From Taeniopygia guttata (taxonomy: Eukaryota > Chordata > Aves > Passeriformes > Estrildidae), in contig NC_133030.1 in NCBI RefSeq assembly GCF_048771995.1, positions 62,817,501-62,881,500 of the forward strand: a stretch of 64,000 nt of DNA. Reading direction: 5' to 3'. The position numbers were made by a program, and so were the translations under genes. Numbering within the stretch: position 1 is the stretch's first letter; the number at the start of each line of letters is the position of its first letter. The notes beneath the pieces were generated by a model, which ran no database searches, was not told the DNA's origin, and worked only from the letters and a program-made list of their open reading frames with translations. Shown in pieces: positions 1 to 39,659 of the stretch.

Positions 1-14770
<14,770 letters not shown>

Positions 14771-16210
14771 GGATGCTCCCGGAGCCGGCTGCCTCTTCTC
14801 GGGGTGAGAGGAGCCAGCCCGTTCCCTGCTGCAGGACAAGGCCAGCCTGCCCAGCTGCCAGGCCCCTGCCCAGCTGCCAGGTTCCTGCCCAGCTGCCAGG
14901 CCCCTGGCTGGAGGTGGGGAAGCAAATCAGGAAGGAAGATCCTGGCTTTGGGCCGCTCTCCGGCCTCCGCGCTGTCCCGTGTGTGTGCGCTTCGCTCTTT
15001 AGCTCTCCTTGGCTGATGAAGTACCTAGGTAGCCTGAGCTGTTCTCCTGTGTCCGCTTTTAGGTTTGGTTTTCCTGATTTGAGTTGGGGTTTTGAAGGGG
15101 GGGGCAGTTCTGTCTCACTTTCCCCTCCCGTGGGGCCAGCCCCAGGGACCCCGCCACGGGAACGCTTCCGCCCACGCCAGCCTGGTTACTTTGCAGGATT
15201 ATTTCTTTCCCCTGTGGCCTTTCTTGCAGAGCACCCTCGGTCATGTGTAGAGGTGGGTCCTGGATTACCAGTCAGTCTCCATGTCCTTACCAAATCACCC
15301 CACTCTGTCCTGTGTCCCCCTGGGGCGCCTCTATGGGGTGGTGGCAGCCCCTTGGTGGGGTGCCGAATGCCCATGGGGCCCCCACACACACCACAGCCAT
15401 AGACCGGAGAGCCCTCGCCCGGCTCTTTGGAGATTAGCGTTTATTTTTTTATAGTTGCCATATGAAGCCTAGCCTTAAATTCAACTGATAGTGTCCTTCC
15501 AATCACCGGAGAATCATTCTGCAGCGAGGGTCTGCCCGGGAGTGGGGATGGGATGGGATGGGATGGGATGGGATGGGATGGGATGGGATGGGATGGGATG
15601 GGATGGGATGGGATGGGATGGAGAGGAAGGAGAGCTGCCCACAGCCCCGCCACGCACTCAGGAACACGCGCTGCTGCCGGCAGCATCCCCTGCTTGACTT
15701 GCTGGTAATCCAGAGGCAGGACAGGAACGGTGCCAGCCCCGTCGCCGAGCCAAGAGTCCGCTCACGTTGCTTGGCTTCGCAGTCCGGGCAGCGGGATCCG
15801 GCTGGGATGCGACGGGAGCGCCGGCCCAGCAGAAAGACAAGTGTAAATAACCCGTTCCCCCCTCTAGGACAGTCCCGTTCATCCCCTTGTTGCTCCAGCA
15901 TTAAGTTTTCCTAATTTATTGGATGGGTGCTATCTCGTTGACTCCCGCCGAGGAGTTGCTCGCAGCCGTGTTGCGGGACAACGCCGGGCAGCTGCTTGGT
16001 GGAACCCTGAGGAGCCCCCGTGGCCGGCTCACCCGGGGCTCCTCTCTCAGCCCTCATCCCCCGTTCTTTAGGGTGTTCATGGTGCTTCTTAGAGTCCCAG
16101 TGATCGTAAGACGTCGTCCCCCCGTTGCGCGATGGTAGCTGCACACAGCCGCTGTACTGACGAGAAGTGTCATGTTTGCCGTTCTAATAAAGGACTTTTA
16201 CCAGAGAAAG
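14771..16210 (+). other. TRIM9: TRIM9 3' UTR with polyadenylation signal
   Basis: Runs from the TGA at 14768-14770 to the AATAAA at 16186-16191. It holds a (GGATG)n pentamer array at 15547-15620. The 3' end is inferred from the first good hexamer followed by loss of UTR-like sequence; the cleavage point itself is not determined. Confidence 0.65.
15547..15620. repeat. (GGATG)n microsatellite in TRIM9 3' UTR
   Basis: About 14-15 perfect pentamers. In a transcript this would be a purine-rich GGAUG run. Confidence 0.95.
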
Positions 16211-16354
16211 GCAGAGCTTCCAGAACATCTCTGTGCTTTGCTTCCCATCCCATCCCTCCTGGGGCATGTCCCTTCCCGTCCTTGGCCAGAGACAGCAGCA
16301 GAGAACAAACAGAACTCGGCCAGCGGGAGGGAGGGGACCGTGGGAGCTGCTGGA

Positions 16355-16470
16355 AGAAGGAATTCTTGGCTGTGGTGGTGGGCAGGCCCTGGCACTGGTT
16401 GCCCAGAGAAGCTGTGGCTGCCCCATCCCTGGAAGGAGGGAGGAATGACCAAGGCTGGGTACAGAGCACC
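16355..16470 (+). mobile_element. CR1 LINE fragment
   Basis: GAAGGAATTCTTGGCTGTGG and GTTGCCCAGAGAAGCTGTGG just beyond the TRIM9 poly(A) site. Confidence 0.7.
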
Positions 16471-16536
16471 ATCTTCCCTGGGAGATGAAATAGAGGCAAA
16501 ATTCTAAGGGATCCATGAAAAACATGTTCACTCTGC

Positions 16537-17070
16537 TGTGACAATGTAAAAAGTTTAATAAAGGACAATAGGAGACAAGAGTTGTTGGCTGGGTGCATCT
16601 TGGCCGAGAGCACACCTTCACCTTCAGGGATACCCCTTAAATACCTGTTCCCTTACATCAGTCTGTTGCATATTCACAGGCCCTTGTGCATATCCATAAA
16701 CTAGTTTACATATTCCAGGAACTCTTTTACATTGCCCCTCCTTGGGTCTGCCTTTTTAGAGCATGGCTGTTTCTTGGCTGTGGTTTTGGCTCCTCTTTAC
16801 TACTTCTGGTTTGGGCCTTGGTCCACACTTTCTTCAGACAGTGGGAACTGATGGTTGGCAGATCTGTACAGGTGTCCTCATCCTGTTTTCACTGGATGTT
16901 ATCCCATCCAAGCAGGCATTTTAACACAAGCACACTGATATCAGCTATTTCACTAAGCTTAATTAACAACAGACGTAAAAAATATATAACAAAGTTACTT
17001 TAACACCACACATATAAAAATCCATGTTAGTATTTGCGAAAAGCTGATATTATAATATCTATCTGTAACA
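16537..17070 (-). mobile_element. Probable solo LTR fossil
   Basis: AT-rich block starting TGTGACAATG and ending CTGTAACA. On the minus strand it has a TATTTAAGG box (16,634-16,642) and an ATTAAA signal in LTR order. Target duplication not resolved, so ends are tentative. Confidence 0.5.
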
Positions 17071-17394
17071 GAGCAGTGGAGGGGGAGCCATTTCCAAGGG
17101 AACAGCAGGGACAGTTCTCCCAGGCCGTGAGAAGGACTCGCTGCTGGGATATCAGTGCCTGCTCTGTTTTCCCAGAGTGACTCAGGAGAGCTTTTCAATG
17201 TGCAGCCTCTGAGCTCATCCCGGGCTCGAGTCCAGGGCTAAAGAAGAAAATGCTAATGGGTGAAGTGCATCTCAGAAGGATGTTTGTTCCTTCCAGAGTG
17301 GGAATGTGCCCAGAACACCGGAGATACAGGAAACTGCATCTTCCCTGCAGCATGTAAAACCAGCCTGTAAGTCATGTACAGCACAGGGAACAGC

Positions 17395-17685
17395 CCAGGG
17401 CCAGAGCATCTGTGGCAGTGGGACAAGGGGGAATGGTTTTATACTGACACAGGAGAGATTTCGATGAGGTATTGGGAAGAAATTCTTCCTTGTGAGGGTG
17501 GTGAGGCCTTGGCACCGGTTGCCCTGTAGCTGCCCCATCCCTGGAAGTGTCCAAGGCCAGGCTGGACAGGGCTTGGAGCAGCCTGGGCTGGTGGAAGGTG
17601 TCCTTGCCCTTTCAGGGGGTGGAACTAGATGATCTTTAAGCTCCTTTCCAACCCAAACCATTCCATGATTCTGTGATTCTCTTAC
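17395..17685 (+). mobile_element. CR1 LINE 3' fragment
   Basis: ATTGGGAAGAAATTCTTCCT to CAACCCAAACCATTCCATGA. Confidence 0.85.
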
Positions 17686-17709
17686 TCTCTGGGTGGAAGC
17701 CTCTGCATG

Positions 17710-17751
17710 GATCTAATCTAATCTAATCTAATCTAATCTAATCTAATCTAG
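17710..17751. repeat. (ATCTA)n microsatellite
   Basis: About eight perfect pentamers at the tail of a CR1 copy. Confidence 0.95.
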
Positions 17752-17759
17752 TCCTGCCC

Positions 17760-18050
17760 ACTGGCACTGTGAAGCCATTTCCCCATCCTGTCACTCCAGG
17801 TCTTCATCCAAAATCCCTCTCCAGCTCTCCTGGAGCCCCTTTAGGTCCTGCAAGGGGCTCTGAGCTCTGCCTGGAGCTTCTCTCTGCCTGATGAACACTC
17901 CCAGCCTGGGCTCCAGCCCTCGGAGCCTCCTCTGGACTCTCTCCAGCAGCTCCACATCCTTCTGATGCTGGACCCCAGGGCTGGATGCAGCACTGCAGAG
18001 CGGCACAATCCCATTTCCTTGCCTTGCTGCCCACCCTGCTGGGGATGCGG
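17760..18050 (-). mobile_element. CR1 LINE fragment, antisense
   Basis: CTCCAGCTCTCCTGGAGCCC to CCTCTGGACTCTCTCCAGCA, the same segment as at 865-1150. Its minus-strand open frames belong to CR1 plus CpG-island sequence. Confidence 0.8.
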
Positions 18051-18249
18051 CCGGGACAGGGAAAACAGCCTGGAAAACCTTCGAGGCCACGGCTGGAGGA
18101 GGAGGAGGAAGAGGAGGAGGGGGAGGAGAAAATGTTGCGTTGGAAGCTCCCATGGGATATTTTTGCCCTGGGAGGAAGCGGAGGCAGGGGAGGGCAGCCG
18201 GGGAAAAGCGACCCCACGGCATTCCCATCGGGATTGGGGGCAGGCAGAG

Positions 18250-31597
<13,348 letters not shown>

Positions 31598-31765
31598 GGG
31601 ACGCCAGCGCTGTAAAATTCTCTCTGCTGTCTGAGTCTCTGTGTCACTGCTGCTGCTGCTGGCTTTCCCTAGGGGTGGGCAGGAGGGGAGGGAGGGGTTT
31701 TTATAACGCAAGTTTCGTGTGGAAAGCGAACCCACGTCACCCTGTTGCTTGCATTAGGTGCTAAA

Positions 31766-31771
31766 AATAAA
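31766..31771 (+). other. PYGL: PYGL polyadenylation signal
   Basis: AATAAA 169 bp after the stop codon, giving a short 3' UTR. Confidence 0.75.
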
Positions 31772-31799
31772 AAAAAATGCCGCTGGAGTCCCAAGGGAG

Positions 31800-32068
31800 C
31801 TGTTTGCTGGAGGGTTGGGCTTGCTTCCAGCAATGCTGATGCAGGAAGAGGGCTGGCCAGGGGTGGGGTGGGTAGCACAGCTGGATGCAGCTGGACACAG
31901 CTGTCTGGGCCCTCACAGGGGGGTGCCAAGCCCATGTACCCCCACCAGTGTCCCGTGGGATGCTCCCAGTTGTGGCTCTGGTGGCCCAGACCACATCAGT
32001 GTCTCCATCCCTTGAGTAACCTGCAGCATCCTGGAGGCAGAGGGTGACTTAAAAGTTTCTCAGTAGTT
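31800..32068. other. Spacer between convergent PYGL and ABHD12B
   Basis: The two poly(A) signals are about 300 bp apart. No other gene seen. Confidence 0.6.
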
Positions 32069-32074
32069 TTTATT
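32069..32074 (-). other. ABHD12B: ABHD12B polyadenylation signal
   Basis: AATAAA on the minus strand (TTTATT here), 86 bp beyond the stop codon. Confidence 0.65.
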
Positions 32075-32159
32075 ACTCACAGGAGTAAGTTCAGTGCCCT
32101 GTGGGAGGTCCTGGAGTGGATTTGAGGGAGCATGGGATCAGTGCAGGCAGCAATTGGCA

Positions 32160-35100
32160 TCACTTCATGTTCAAGAAGTCTCTGCAACAAGATGTAATAA
32201 ATCTCACACTGTGTCACTGAGCCTCCTGTGCTGTGTCAAGAGCTGATTTGTGATCCCTGCACGTGGGGCTGAGCTGGGCTTGGAGCATCTCTCACCCAGG
32301 GCAAAGAGGAGCTGGTGTCCCCAGAGCCACCTCGGCTGAGGACAGGCTCAGGGCAGTGGGCAGTGACTGGAATTTGGACAGTGATGCCAGCAAACACCAT
32401 GGGGAGGGGAAGGAGCAGGGGGCAGGCAGTAGGAGAGGAGGCACCAGCGGAAGGCGAGGCCAAGGCTCATCCTCTGCCCCCCCATTTCTGTGGAACAGCA
32501 CTTACTTCACCAGGGCAGGCAGCTCCGGGTTGAAGGAGATGTAATCGTGGCCCAAGCCCAGCTTTTGGGGAAAGGTAATGAACTTCACCTTGGATTTGTC
32601 CTTGTAGGCTTTGAGTGCTGTCTCGTAGAGCTGCCACGGGGCAGGAGCACAGTTACTGCACGAGCAGGGGACCCCAAACCCCTCCTGGTGCATGGCCAGC
32701 CCCTCTCTGGCCACTTCAGCCTCCCAAGCCAGGCTCAAAGCCCGTGGCAGGTGCCCACCTTGTGTCCCAGCTTTGGAGGCAGGACTCCGTCATCTTCTGC
32801 GTGCAGGATGAGGAGGGGGCAGTCCAGCACCTTCACGCTGCAGGCAGCAAGCACAGCCCTGAGGAAACTCCCCAGAGCCAACAGGAGCCTCCCCAGTCCC
32901 TCTGAAGATTCCCACAGCACCCTGACCCCCCCAGCACTGCCCCTCAGAGCCATCCTCATGCCCACCTGGGTGATGCCCATGCTGCTTGCCCTGGCATGGC
33001 AGCACCAAGCACCCTAATCACCTTAACCCACAATTATATGGTCACCAGGTTTCAAAAGCATCCATAAATCAAACTGATTTTGGGTAGGCTCTGTGTACTA
33101 CAAGGAACAGGAGTGCCAAAAAAAGGATGGTGGTTTGTGGACTTTGCTCAATAATCAAACTGATACCTGACATTGTGCAAATAAAAAGTCGTTTTTGAAG
33201 GATGAGTAAGCTGGGTAAACACAGGAGGGCAGGAATTTCAATGGGGTGATTAACACCTCTCCTCAGCCAGGTGGTCCTGGCATCATTCCCACAGCCCCTG
33301 GGGTCTGCTGTGCCCCTTCCCACCAGGAACTCACTTCTCATCACTGCTGAAGAACATTCCAGCCCGAGCCATGGAGTCCAGGATCAGGTACTCAAAGCCC
33401 GGGAACTGCCGGTAGATCTGGTGGGGAGAGAATTTGGGGGTGCTAAAGCGTGGCTTGGATCCAGCTGTGAGGGGGACACCCAGGAGCTGGGGCTGGCACT
33501 GCTGGGGACCCCAGGGGCAGACCCCTGGGCTCACCTTGGTGATGGGGATGTTGGCGGCTGCGTCTCGGATGTTGGTGTAGGGAGACTCCAGGACAACAGC
33601 ATCGACCTGGACCCCTGAGGGCAGAGTGAGGTGGGAGTGGGCACGGCTTTGAGGGGCTGCCACACTCCCCTCCCAGGCAGCAGTGGGGCCAAGATGTCCC
33701 CATCCCAGGAGGGAGGATAGGGAGGGCTCCTCATCTCCTCTGCGGCCCCAAAATCAGGCCAGGGTGACACTGTGTCACTGCATGGGGACAACCCATCCAT
33801 GCTGGCCCTTACCTCGCTCCTCCTGCAGTTTCCTCGCTGCGTTGGTGGCAATCCTGTGACAGGAGAGGTGACAGTGAGGGGCAGCAGTGCTGGGGGGGAC
33901 ACACAGCTCCCTCAGATCCCCCTTGTTGCCTGCGTTTGGCTTTGCAGGAGCCTCCACCAAGGAGCTGCTCCAAGCCCTTGGTCCATCCCCAGGTGGCACC
34001 AGTCTGGCAGCAGCGTCACAGGGCACAGGGTGGGCTCTGGTGTGCCCCCATCCCGCCCCCTGCACCTACCCTGTCCCCAGGGAATGTCCCCAGAAGAGGA
34101 TGCTGCTGTTGCCACTCCGCGCTTTCACCCAGTCATAGAGTGCCAGGACATCTGTGGTGAAGCCACTCTCTGAGGGGCGTCCCGTGGAGTCCCCATAGCC
34201 TGTGGGGGACACAGCACTGTGTCACAACCCTGCTGGGGACAGGCCCCAGGAGGGGCATCACCCAGCAGGAGGCAAAGGGACAACTTTACCTCTGTAGTCG
34301 AGAGCCAGGATGTGGAAGTCAGCAGCCCCCATGGTCTGTCAGAGCAGCACTGAGTTATGCCCTGGCAGGGGACACAGCCCAGGACCCCTGGGCATGGCCC
34401 CTTCACTCTGCACAGGGGCTCTGTGGGTCCCCAGGGCCAGCAGGAGCCTCACTCCCAGCAGGTCCCAGTGTCCCCACAGGCCACCACTTACCTTCAAGAA
34501 CTGGACACGGTGACTCGCAGCCCTGATGGGGAAAATGAGGTAAGAGCCTGGGGAGACCCCAAGGGACCCTCCCCTCCAGCACCAGCACAGGTGAGGAACC
34601 AGGGTGACCTTATCCCAGAAGGGAAGAGCTGGATGCTGTGGGCTGGGGGAATTTTGACTTTTCCCTTTATTTTACAGGGATCCTCCTCTGACTGCTGGGG
34701 TCAGAGACCTCCGCAGCAGCCCTTCATGAAGCAGGGCAGGCTGCTGCATCGAGTTTGCTGCTTCTCACCTCAGAGCAGCCCTCCTGCCCTGCTCCTGGCC
34801 CTGCAGCAGCAGCTCAGGAGCTCACCTGGTGCCCCCATTGCCGTGCAGGTAGATGATCACGGGGTGAGCATCAGCCAGAGCCTCCTCGTACCAGCGCTGC
34901 TCCTTGCCCTGCGCCTCGGCCCCTTTGCTGCTGGGCACCGTGTGCCTGGGGGGACAGAGGGGTCACCTGGGGGCTCCAGCAGGACACTGCTGTCCCTTGG
35001 GGCATGCTGAGGCCATCCTGCTCACCAGATGCCAACCGTGACGCCCGGCTCGGTGGTGAGGTACAGGTTGATGGTGTTGTTCACCAGCAGCTCCGGCCGC

Positions 35101-37332
35101 CGAAAGTCCACGAAGAAAGGGAAGGCCACTGATGGAGAAATCACAGCCATCATCCACAATCCTCCCAGCCAGGTGCTTTTACACAATTCTTTCTAAATCA
35201 GCGTGTAATTTGATTTAAATTATCAAGGGCCGTGCTGAGGCAGACGAGCTCAGCCTTCTGCCATCTCCTCCCACCCGAATTTCCAGATGCTGAGCCTGCC
35301 CGGGCGTGTTGTGGCTGCAGGGTTGGCAGCACCACCTCCCTCAGAACTTGCAAAACATGGGGAGAGATCCCTCAGTGCCTCCTCTGCCAGCCCAGGGCAC
35401 AGCAGGAGTGGCAGAAACGCTGTCCCGGTGCCACCCTGGCACGGTGCCACCCATGATTTGGGGGGTCTGCAGCAGCCAGCGGAATGCCTGAGGGGGTTCT
35501 CCCGGTTGGGATACTCACGGAAGTTCAGGTAGACGAATTTGGTGAGCAGGCTGGGGAAGAGGCGGATGAGGAAGGGCACGGCGGCGCAGGAGAGCAGCGG
35601 GGCCAGCAGGAGGGAGCGCAGCCATGGCAGCCACCAGCGCCGGGCCCTGAGGGGTGGCACTGTCAGCACGTCCCCTCCCACCCCATGGGATTTGGGGTGC
35701 AGCACAGCAGGCTCCCCATTCCCAATCCCAGCCATGAGGATTGCATGCAGCTTTCTACTGGGAGTGGAATTGGATCCCCACATGGGTGCTGTGCTTGGAT
35801 TTGGGGACGGATCCGAGGTGTCTGAGTGACAAAGGGTGACACAGGCTCTGATGTGCCAGGTGCCAGGAGGCAGGAAGGGCAGGGAACGTGCCAGGGCTGG
35901 GTGCTGCAAGTCAAACCTGCAATAAGGAGCAATCGATACTCGGTGACAACACTCCCGGCCCTGCCTGGCATGGCACAGCCACAGATGTGCCCCAAATCTG
36001 GCACTAAGAGCTTCTGCAATCTCCAGGGACAAGGAGGAAGGTGGGACAGGAGCCTGGGGGTGATGTCCCCCAGTGCCACCAGCGCTCCACCAGTGCCCTG
36101 TCATTCCAGGGCCGCCCCATTGTTCTGCTCAAACCAGGCCTTGCTGCCCCACAAGTGACCCCAAAACCCCATCAGTGACCCACAACTGACCCCAGACCCA
36201 TAGCAACACGTAAGTGACTCATAAGCGATCCTAAAACCCCATTAGTGACCCACAAGTGACCCATAAGTAGCCCCTGATGAACCCTCGCTGGTGATCCCAG
36301 AACACCAAAACCTCTAAGTGACCCCAGGACACCACTGCTGACCCTAAAACCCCACAAGTGACCCCATAACCAGCCCCAGCAGCCCCCAGGTGGGAAAGGA
36401 AAGCCAAGAGCAGCAGTTTTCCCTCTGGGTTAGTGGTGATGGGGAAATCAGTCTGGGCATGGGGGATTTAGGGCAGAGGTTTGGGATGGGAGCCAGGCAC
36501 AGCTCAGTCCCTGCCAGACCCCAAAGCAGCCGGTCCATTCCCTGCCCTGGGAATGCTGCAGGACCCAAGGGGTGCCAGGGCATGATGGCACCGGTCCCCA
36601 AGGAGCAGGGACACTCCCAGGACAGTGTGGGATGGCAGGAGTAGCTCCTCAAATCCCGGTTTTCCCCCAGGACATGGGGATGGAACAGCCGGGAATGCCC
36701 TGCAGGGGCCGCGGGGAGCACCGGGGACCGCGGGGACAGCCCCGCCCGGGGCCACCGACAGCGGGCACGGTGACCAAAGGGGACAGCAGGGTGACAAGCC
36801 ACAGCACGGCACCGGGACACGGCCACAGGGCGGGATGGTGGCCACAGCAGGGTGACACGGCCACAGGGCGGGATGGTGGCCACGGCAGGGTGACACCACA
36901 GGGCGGGATGGTGACCACGGCAGGGTGACACAGCCACAGGGCAGGATGGTGGCCACGGCAGGGTGACACCACAGGGCAGGATGGTGGCCACGGCAGGGTG
37001 ACACAGCCACACACGGCCACTGCACGGGGTCACGGTGCTGGCAGGGTGACACGGGGACACAACGCGGAGTCGCTGTTATGACAAGAGATCGGGGACACGG
37101 CCCAGGCCACGGCGTGGGGACACGGGAGGTGACAGCCCCAACAGGGGGGACACAGCCACAGCACGGGGGACAGCGACAGGGGACAGGGGACAGGGCGGTG
37201 TCCCCAGGGCGGTGTCCCCAGGGCGGGTACTCACCGCCCGTGCCGGGCCGTGCCGTGCCTGCGCTCCGCCCGGCCGATGTCGCCGATGTCGCCGCTGTCG
37301 CCGATGTCGCCGTCCCCGCCGCGCCGCCGCAT
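32160..37332 (-). CDS. ABHD12B: ABHD12B, alpha/beta-hydrolase domain protein (complete, 13 coding exons)
   Basis: Predicted membrane-anchored serine hydrolase, paralogue of the lysophosphatidylserine lipase ABHD12; its own substrate is not established. Coding exons in transcription order: 37332-37235, 35646-35519, 35128-35026, 34945-34826, 34522-34492, 34335-34290, 34199-34070, 33853-33813, 33614-33535, 33417-33335, 32837-32759, 32630-32506, 32181-32160. Phases agree throughout; 1,086 nt, 361 codons (human 362). A hydrophobic segment at about residues 38-60 is the likely anchor. Oxyanion-type HGNGG is at 144-148, nucleophile Ser215 in GHSLG, acid Asp302/303 in LHAEDD, and His341 in LGLGHDYI. 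The N-terminus [20 protein letters not shown] is repetitive and unlike the human ABHD12B start. The B paralogue is chosen by synteny with PYGL and NIN. Confidence 0.93.
36158..36372. repeat. Degenerate AGTGACCC repeat, ABHD12B intron 1
   Basis: Irregular run of CACAAGTGACCC-like motifs every 15-30 bp. Confidence 0.7.
36806..37030. repeat. ~35-40-bp minisatellite, ABHD12B intron 1
   Basis: About six units of GGCGGGATGGTGGCCACGGC plus CAGGGTGACAC, with alternating long and short forms. Confidence 0.85.
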
Positions 37333-37480
37333 CGCTGTGCGCGCGACAGGCCACGCCCACGTCACGGGGACACGGGTTTGTCACCCGGCCACGCCCATCG
37401 GCCACGCCCACCGCGCCTCGGGGACAGGGAGGGGACAGGGAGGGGACAGGGACACCCCCGGGGTCACCACGGCACTGCGG
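37060..37480 (-). promoter_or_regulatory. ABHD12B: ABHD12B CpG-rich promoter
   Basis: CpG-rich block around exon 1. Just upstream of the ATG (37,330-37,332) it has three CCACGCCC (KLF/SP-type) boxes at 37,351, 37,389 and 37,402 and an ACGTCA (CRE/ATF-like) at 37,359-37,364. No TATA box. Confidence 0.6.
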
Positions 37481-37496
37481 GCCCGGCCGGGATGCA

Positions 37497-38620
37497 GCCC
37501 TGTCCCCCAGGCTGGCCGGGTCACAGGAGTGTCCAGCAGGGTGGCATCCCCTTGTCCCTCAGGCTGGCCGGGTCCCTGGGGTCTCTGGCACTGTGCCATC
37601 CGCTTGTCCCTCAGGCTGGATGGGTCCCAGGGGTCTCCAGAAGGGTGGCATCCCCTTGTCCCCCAGGCTGGGTGGGTCCCTATGGTGTCCAGCAGGGTGG
37701 CATCCCCTTGTCCCTCAGGCTGGCTGGGTCACAGGGGTCTATGGCAGGGTGGCATCCCCTTGTCCCCCATGTCTGGCTGGGTCCCTATGGTGTCCAGCAG
37801 GGTGGCATCCCCTTGTCCCTCAGGCTGGATGGGTCCCTGGGGTCTATGGCAGGGTGGCATCCCCTTGTCCCTCATGCTGGCCGGGTCACAGGGGTCTCCA
37901 GCAGGGTGGCATCCCCTTGTCCCCCAGGGCTGGCCAGGTCCCAGGTGTCTCTGGCAGGGTGGCATCCCCTTGTCCCCAGGCTGGCTGGGTCACAGGGGTG
38001 TCCAGCATGGTGGCATCCCCTTGTCCCTCATGCTGGCTGGGTCCTTATGGTGTCCAGCAGGGTGGCATCCCCTTGTCCCCCAGGCTGGCCGGGTCACAGG
38101 GGTGTCCAGCAGGGTGGTGTCCCCTTGTCCCCCAGGCTGGCTCGGTCCCTATGGTGTCCAGCAGGGTGGCATCCCCTTGTCCCACAGGCTGGCCGGGTCA
38201 CAGGGGTGTCCAGCAGGGTGGCATCCCCTTGTCCCCCAGGCTGGTTGGGCCACAGGGGTGTCCAGCATGGTGGCATCCCCTTGTCCCTCATGCTGGCTGG
38301 GTCCCTATGGTGTCCAGCAGGGTGGCAGCCCCTTGTCCCCACGCTGGCTGGGTCCCTATGGTGTCCAGCAGGGTGGCATCCCCTTGTCCCTCAGGCTGGC
38401 TGGGTCACAGGGGTCTCTGGCAGGGTGGCACCCCCTTGTCCCTCAGGCTGGCCGGGTCCCAGGGGTGTCCAGCAGGGTGGCATCCCCTTGTCCCTCATGC
38501 TGGGTGGGTCACAGGGGTCTCCAGCAGGGTGGTGTCCCCTTGTCCCTCAGGCTGGCCGGGTCACAGGGGTGTCCAGCAGGGTGGCATGCCCTTGTCCCCA
38601 GGCTGGTTGGGTCTAGAGGG
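37497..38620. repeat. 52-bp minisatellite, about 21 units
   Basis: Units contain CAGGCTGGCCGGGTC, then GGGTGTCCAGCAGGGTGG and CATCCCCTTGTCCC. It lies about 165 bp upstream of the ABHD12B start codon. Since 52 = 17x3+1, each reading frame passes through all three phases, and none has a stop on the plus strand, giving three overlapping open frames of about 480-510 codons. Not a gene. Confidence 0.95.
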
Positions 38621-38639
38621 ATGCCACCAGGGTGGCAGT

Positions 38640-39309
38640 GCCCTGTCCCCCAGGGACCCCAGGAGATCTGTAGCTCTCTGTCCCTTGGGGACATGCAGAT
38701 TTAAAATCCAGAAAATCTAGAAAAACCCACCCAGCCTCCTATGACCCAGGGCTGAGTGGGTTTAGAGGGGACCCTAGAAAATGTGCAGCCCTAGAAAATG
38801 TGCAGCCCTCTGTCCCCCAAAAGAGGCCAGGGGGAGCATGGAGCCAGCAGTGAGGTGCCACACCAGGGAAAACAGCCCTTCCACAGGCAAGGAGCACAGA
38901 GGGAAAGCCTCCAGGTTAAAAAGTAAAAATCATTTTAAAAATGGTTTAGCACTAAAGCTGGTTGCCTGGGATTCAGCAGGAAGGGTGGAAACCTGCTGCT
39001 GCTGAGCCTCCCACCTGCAGCTGTGTCAGGGTGAGTCAGCTGGACTTTTTCAGGATGAAACTTCTTCTTCAGCAGAATTCCCTGGGAAAGCCTGCCAGGT
39101 GCAGGAGGATGTGCTGCTGGAAGGCACCCAGAGCTGGGCCAGGCCTTCACCACCTCACCTGGCAGTGGGACCCACAGCAGGGACCCCATCAATCAGCTGT
39201 GGGAGGGCTGGGATAAACCTTTCCCAGAGGAGCAGCCACCCAGGTTGGTATTTGGAGCTGCTTTTATTCATCTACCCTCCAAATTAAAACCTGTGCTGCT
39301 TTTCCTGTG
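38640..39309. other. Intergenic, nothing recognised
   Basis: Non-repetitive DNA between two minisatellites with no exon-like frame. GAAAATGTGCAGCCCT is duplicated near 38,777-38,810. Confidence 0.55.
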
Positions 39310-39500
39310 TTGGAATCATGGAATCCCAGAATGGTTTGGGTTAAAGGGGACTTGAAGACCTTCCCATCCCACTCCCTGCCATGTGCAGGGACACCTTCCA
39401 CTGTCCCAAGCCTTGTCCAGCCTGGCTTGGGACACTTCCAGGGATCCATCCCCACCCTCACAGGGAACAATTCTTTCCCAATATCTAATCTCACCCTACA
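39310..39500 (-). mobile_element. CR1 LINE 3' fragment, antisense
   Basis: CCAGAATGGTTTGGGTTAAA to TTCTTTCCCAATATCTAATC. Confidence 0.85.
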
Positions 39501-39659
39501 ACAGCAGCAAAATGCAAATCCAAAGACAAACAGGTCCAGTCCAACCGGGGCTGTGGGCAGCGTTCCCCAGCAGCAGCTGCTGCAATAAGGTGCCACAAGG
39601 CAGCCCCGAGCTGCTCTTCCCGTGCCCCAGGGGCAGGAGAACGGGGGAAATGACCAACA

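Noticed and set aside
37078-38720. Three overlapping open frames of about 480-510 codons on the plus strand
   Set aside because: Fully explained by a stop-free 52-bp tandem repeat whose length shifts frame each unit; no start context, splice signals or known domain.
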